Shown: one piece after another, positions 4,389 to 5,518 of the stretch
How positions within the stretch are numbered: the first letter of the stretch is position 1
How the letters are laid out: each line of letters opens with the position of its first letter
NCBI GenBank assembly: GCA_902780365.1
Contig: CACZFE010000124.1
Span: 3,659-9,176, forward strand
Source of the DNA: an uncultured Spirochaetales bacterium
GTDB lineage: Bacteria; UBP6; UBA1177
Reading direction: 5' to 3'
Length of the DNA stretch: 5,518 nucleotides
The notes under the pieces: generated by a model
What the model saw: the letters and a program-made list of their open reading frames with translations, nothing else
The model's database searches: none
Told to the model about the DNA's origin: nothing
Position numbers and translations under genes: made by a program

Positions 4389-5518
4389 CTATGCAATGGC
4401 TTTTGAAACGTAGACTGCAAGTTTGGTAAGGCAGTTTACATAGCTGCCGAGTTCGTTGTCGTACCAGCCGAAAATCTTCGCGTGGGTGACAGGAACGTTA
4501 GACAACGGCGGAATATCGACGAAACCGGTCCTCGTGTGGGTGTCGTTGCCTTCGATAACGCATGCAGCCATCTTTCCTTTGAGGTCGCTCGAAACATTCT
4601 GTCTTTCCGAAAGATAGAGCAGATCGCGCTGTGCGCCTGCCGAAGCTTCACGGTAGATGTTGTTTATGAACTCTCTGTTGATCTTCGGGAAACCGTCCTT
4701 GTCAAGCGGCGTGTGGAAAGTAAGGTTGAGGTTGATGAGAGATACCGTCTGAACCGGAACGCGGACTGAATCAGCCATGAAGCCGACATTTTTCATTACC
4801 GGAAGAATGTATTCGAGAGCCTTGGCTGCGCCTGTCGTCGAAAGAATGATATTGTAACCTGCCGCTCTGTTTTTGCGGAGATCGCTCGTTCCGCTTTTTG
4901 GAACAGCGTCAAGAACGTTCTGCGAATTTGTCATCGAGTGGATCGTCGACATGCTTGCCGTAAGAATAGCAGAAGTCTCTTCCTGGTCGAGAAGAGGTTT
5001 CATCATGTGTGCAAGCGCCGTTGTCGTGCAGGATGCAGCTGAAATTATGTGGTGGTTCATCGGATCGAAATTTCTGTGGTTGACACCGTAAACCATCATT
5101 ACAGCATCTTCCGGAAGTGTTTTAGATTTTCCTTTGAGTTTGAAGGGAGCCGAAAGGATGACCTTTCTCGCACCGCCTGCGATGTGACCGCGGAGAGTGC
5201 CGTTAGCCGAAGATTCATCGGTCGGGTCAACAAATTTTCCGGTCGTGTCGATGACGACTCTCGCCCCTTCCTGACCCCACGGGATCCTTTCCGGGTTTCT
5301 TTCGCTTCTGAGGAACTTGACGCTTTTGCCGTAGAATTTGACTTCACCATTTGCTTCGTCTGTGATCTCGATCTCAGGCTCTTTTCCTCCGCCGAAACCG
5401 TAAAGGAAATTGTGAAGAACGCCGTAAGTCGAATCGTAAATCGCATAATCGACAAGATCAACAAGCGATTTGCCGACTTCACGTCCGAGGTTGATCACGA
5501 TCCTGTCAAACTCGCCGG
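4389..5518 (-). CDS. gap: Glyceraldehyde-3-phosphate dehydrogenase, 5' partial (start beyond right edge)
   Basis: 375 residues of GAPDH, the cytoplasmic glycolytic and gluconeogenic enzyme that converts glyceraldehyde 3-phosphate, NAD(P)+ and phosphate to 1,3-bisphosphoglycerate. Visible landmarks: Asp-Ser-Thr-Tyr-Gly followed by a short Leu/Phe stretch, matching the family's YDS-x-(H/Y)G region; Ile-Pro-Trp-Gly; Asp-Thr-Thr-Gly-Lys-Phe; the catalytic Ser-Cys-Thr-Thr motif with the Cys codon at 5028-5030; the catalytic His codon at 4938-4940; Thr-Gly-Ala-Ala-Lys-Ala; an Arg-Val-Pro phosphate-site region; and Trp-Tyr-Asp-Asn-Glu near the end. The N-terminal Rossmann motif (GFGRIGR-like) is not in the window and the frame stays open to the right edge, so the true start lies beyond it. 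The internal GTG at 5498 is not the start. The canonical SCTTN reads SCTTT here and the second Cys of CTTNC is Ala; I believe SCTTT is a feature of a divergent longer GAPDH group, from memory only. Cofactor preference cannot be read. It heads or continues an operon with the transporter. Confidence 0.95.
   Translation of the reverse strand, partial: GEFDRIVINLGREVGKSLVDLVDYAIYDSTYGVLHNFLYGFGGGKEPEIEITDEANGEVKFYGKSVKFLRSERNPERIPWGQEGARVVIDTTGKFVDPTDESSANGTLRGHIAGGARKVILSAPFKLKGKSKTLPEDAVMMVYGVNHRNFDPMNHHIISAASCTTTALAHMMKPLLDQEETSAILTASMSTIHSMTNSQNVLDAVPKSGTSDLRKNRAAGYNIILSTTGAAKALEYILPVMKNVGFMADSVRVPVQTVSLINLNLTFHTPLDKDGFPKINREFINNIYREASAGAQRDLLYLSERQNVSSDLKGKMAACVIEGNDTHTRTGFVDIPPLSNVPVTHAKIFGWYDNELGSYVNCLTKLAVYVSKAIA

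Noticed and set aside
5496..5498. GTG as the start of gap
   Set aside because: In-frame codons continue to the window edge and the Rossmann motif expected at a GAPDH N-terminus is still missing, so the start lies outside.

Overview
The window looks like ordinary chromosome from a Gram-negative bacterium. The evidence is two exported lipoproteins with lipobox signal peptides, Shine-Dalgarno sites of the GGAGG type, and intron-free genes packed at near-zero spacing. Acidic Asp/Glu/Pro linkers, cysteine-rich modules and DUF1566 (Lcl_C) domains in lipoproteins recall anaerobic deltaproteobacterial, Myxococcota-like or related uncultured lineages. The GAPDH is also of a divergent form rather than the common 330-residue type. 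The lineage guess is low confidence.

Layout: the left half (1-2756, + strand) holds two tandem paralogous secreted lipoprotein genes. The first (1-1491) lacks only its first few codons. The second (1500-2756) starts 8 bases after the first stop, with its ribosome binding site overlapping that stop. Both share a lipoprotein signal, a six-cysteine N-terminal module with identical spacing and an acidic linker. They then diverge by module shuffling: the first has DUF1566, an EGF-like module and a second DUF1566; the second has a 57-residue repeat, DUF1566, a half repeat and a second copy of the 57-residue repeat. Every module has an even cysteine count, which suggests disulfide-bonded cell-surface proteins. 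Their function is unknown; binding of a ligand or surface is the most reasonable inference.

The right half (2757-5518, - strand) holds a probable two-gene operon. A glyceraldehyde-3-phosphate dehydrogenase gene (5' end beyond the right edge) is followed after 51 bases by a 526-residue major facilitator superfamily transporter, which has an extra N-terminal membrane helix and some resemblance to the proton-dependent oligopeptide transporter family. The transporter stop codon directly abuts the stop codon of the second lipoprotein, so the two transcription units converge with no intergenic DNA and no visible terminator.

I see no RNA genes, mobile elements, CRISPR arrays, phage genes or defence genes. 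The only non-coding stretches are 8 and 51 bases. The most unusual content is the modular cysteine-rich lipoprotein pair.
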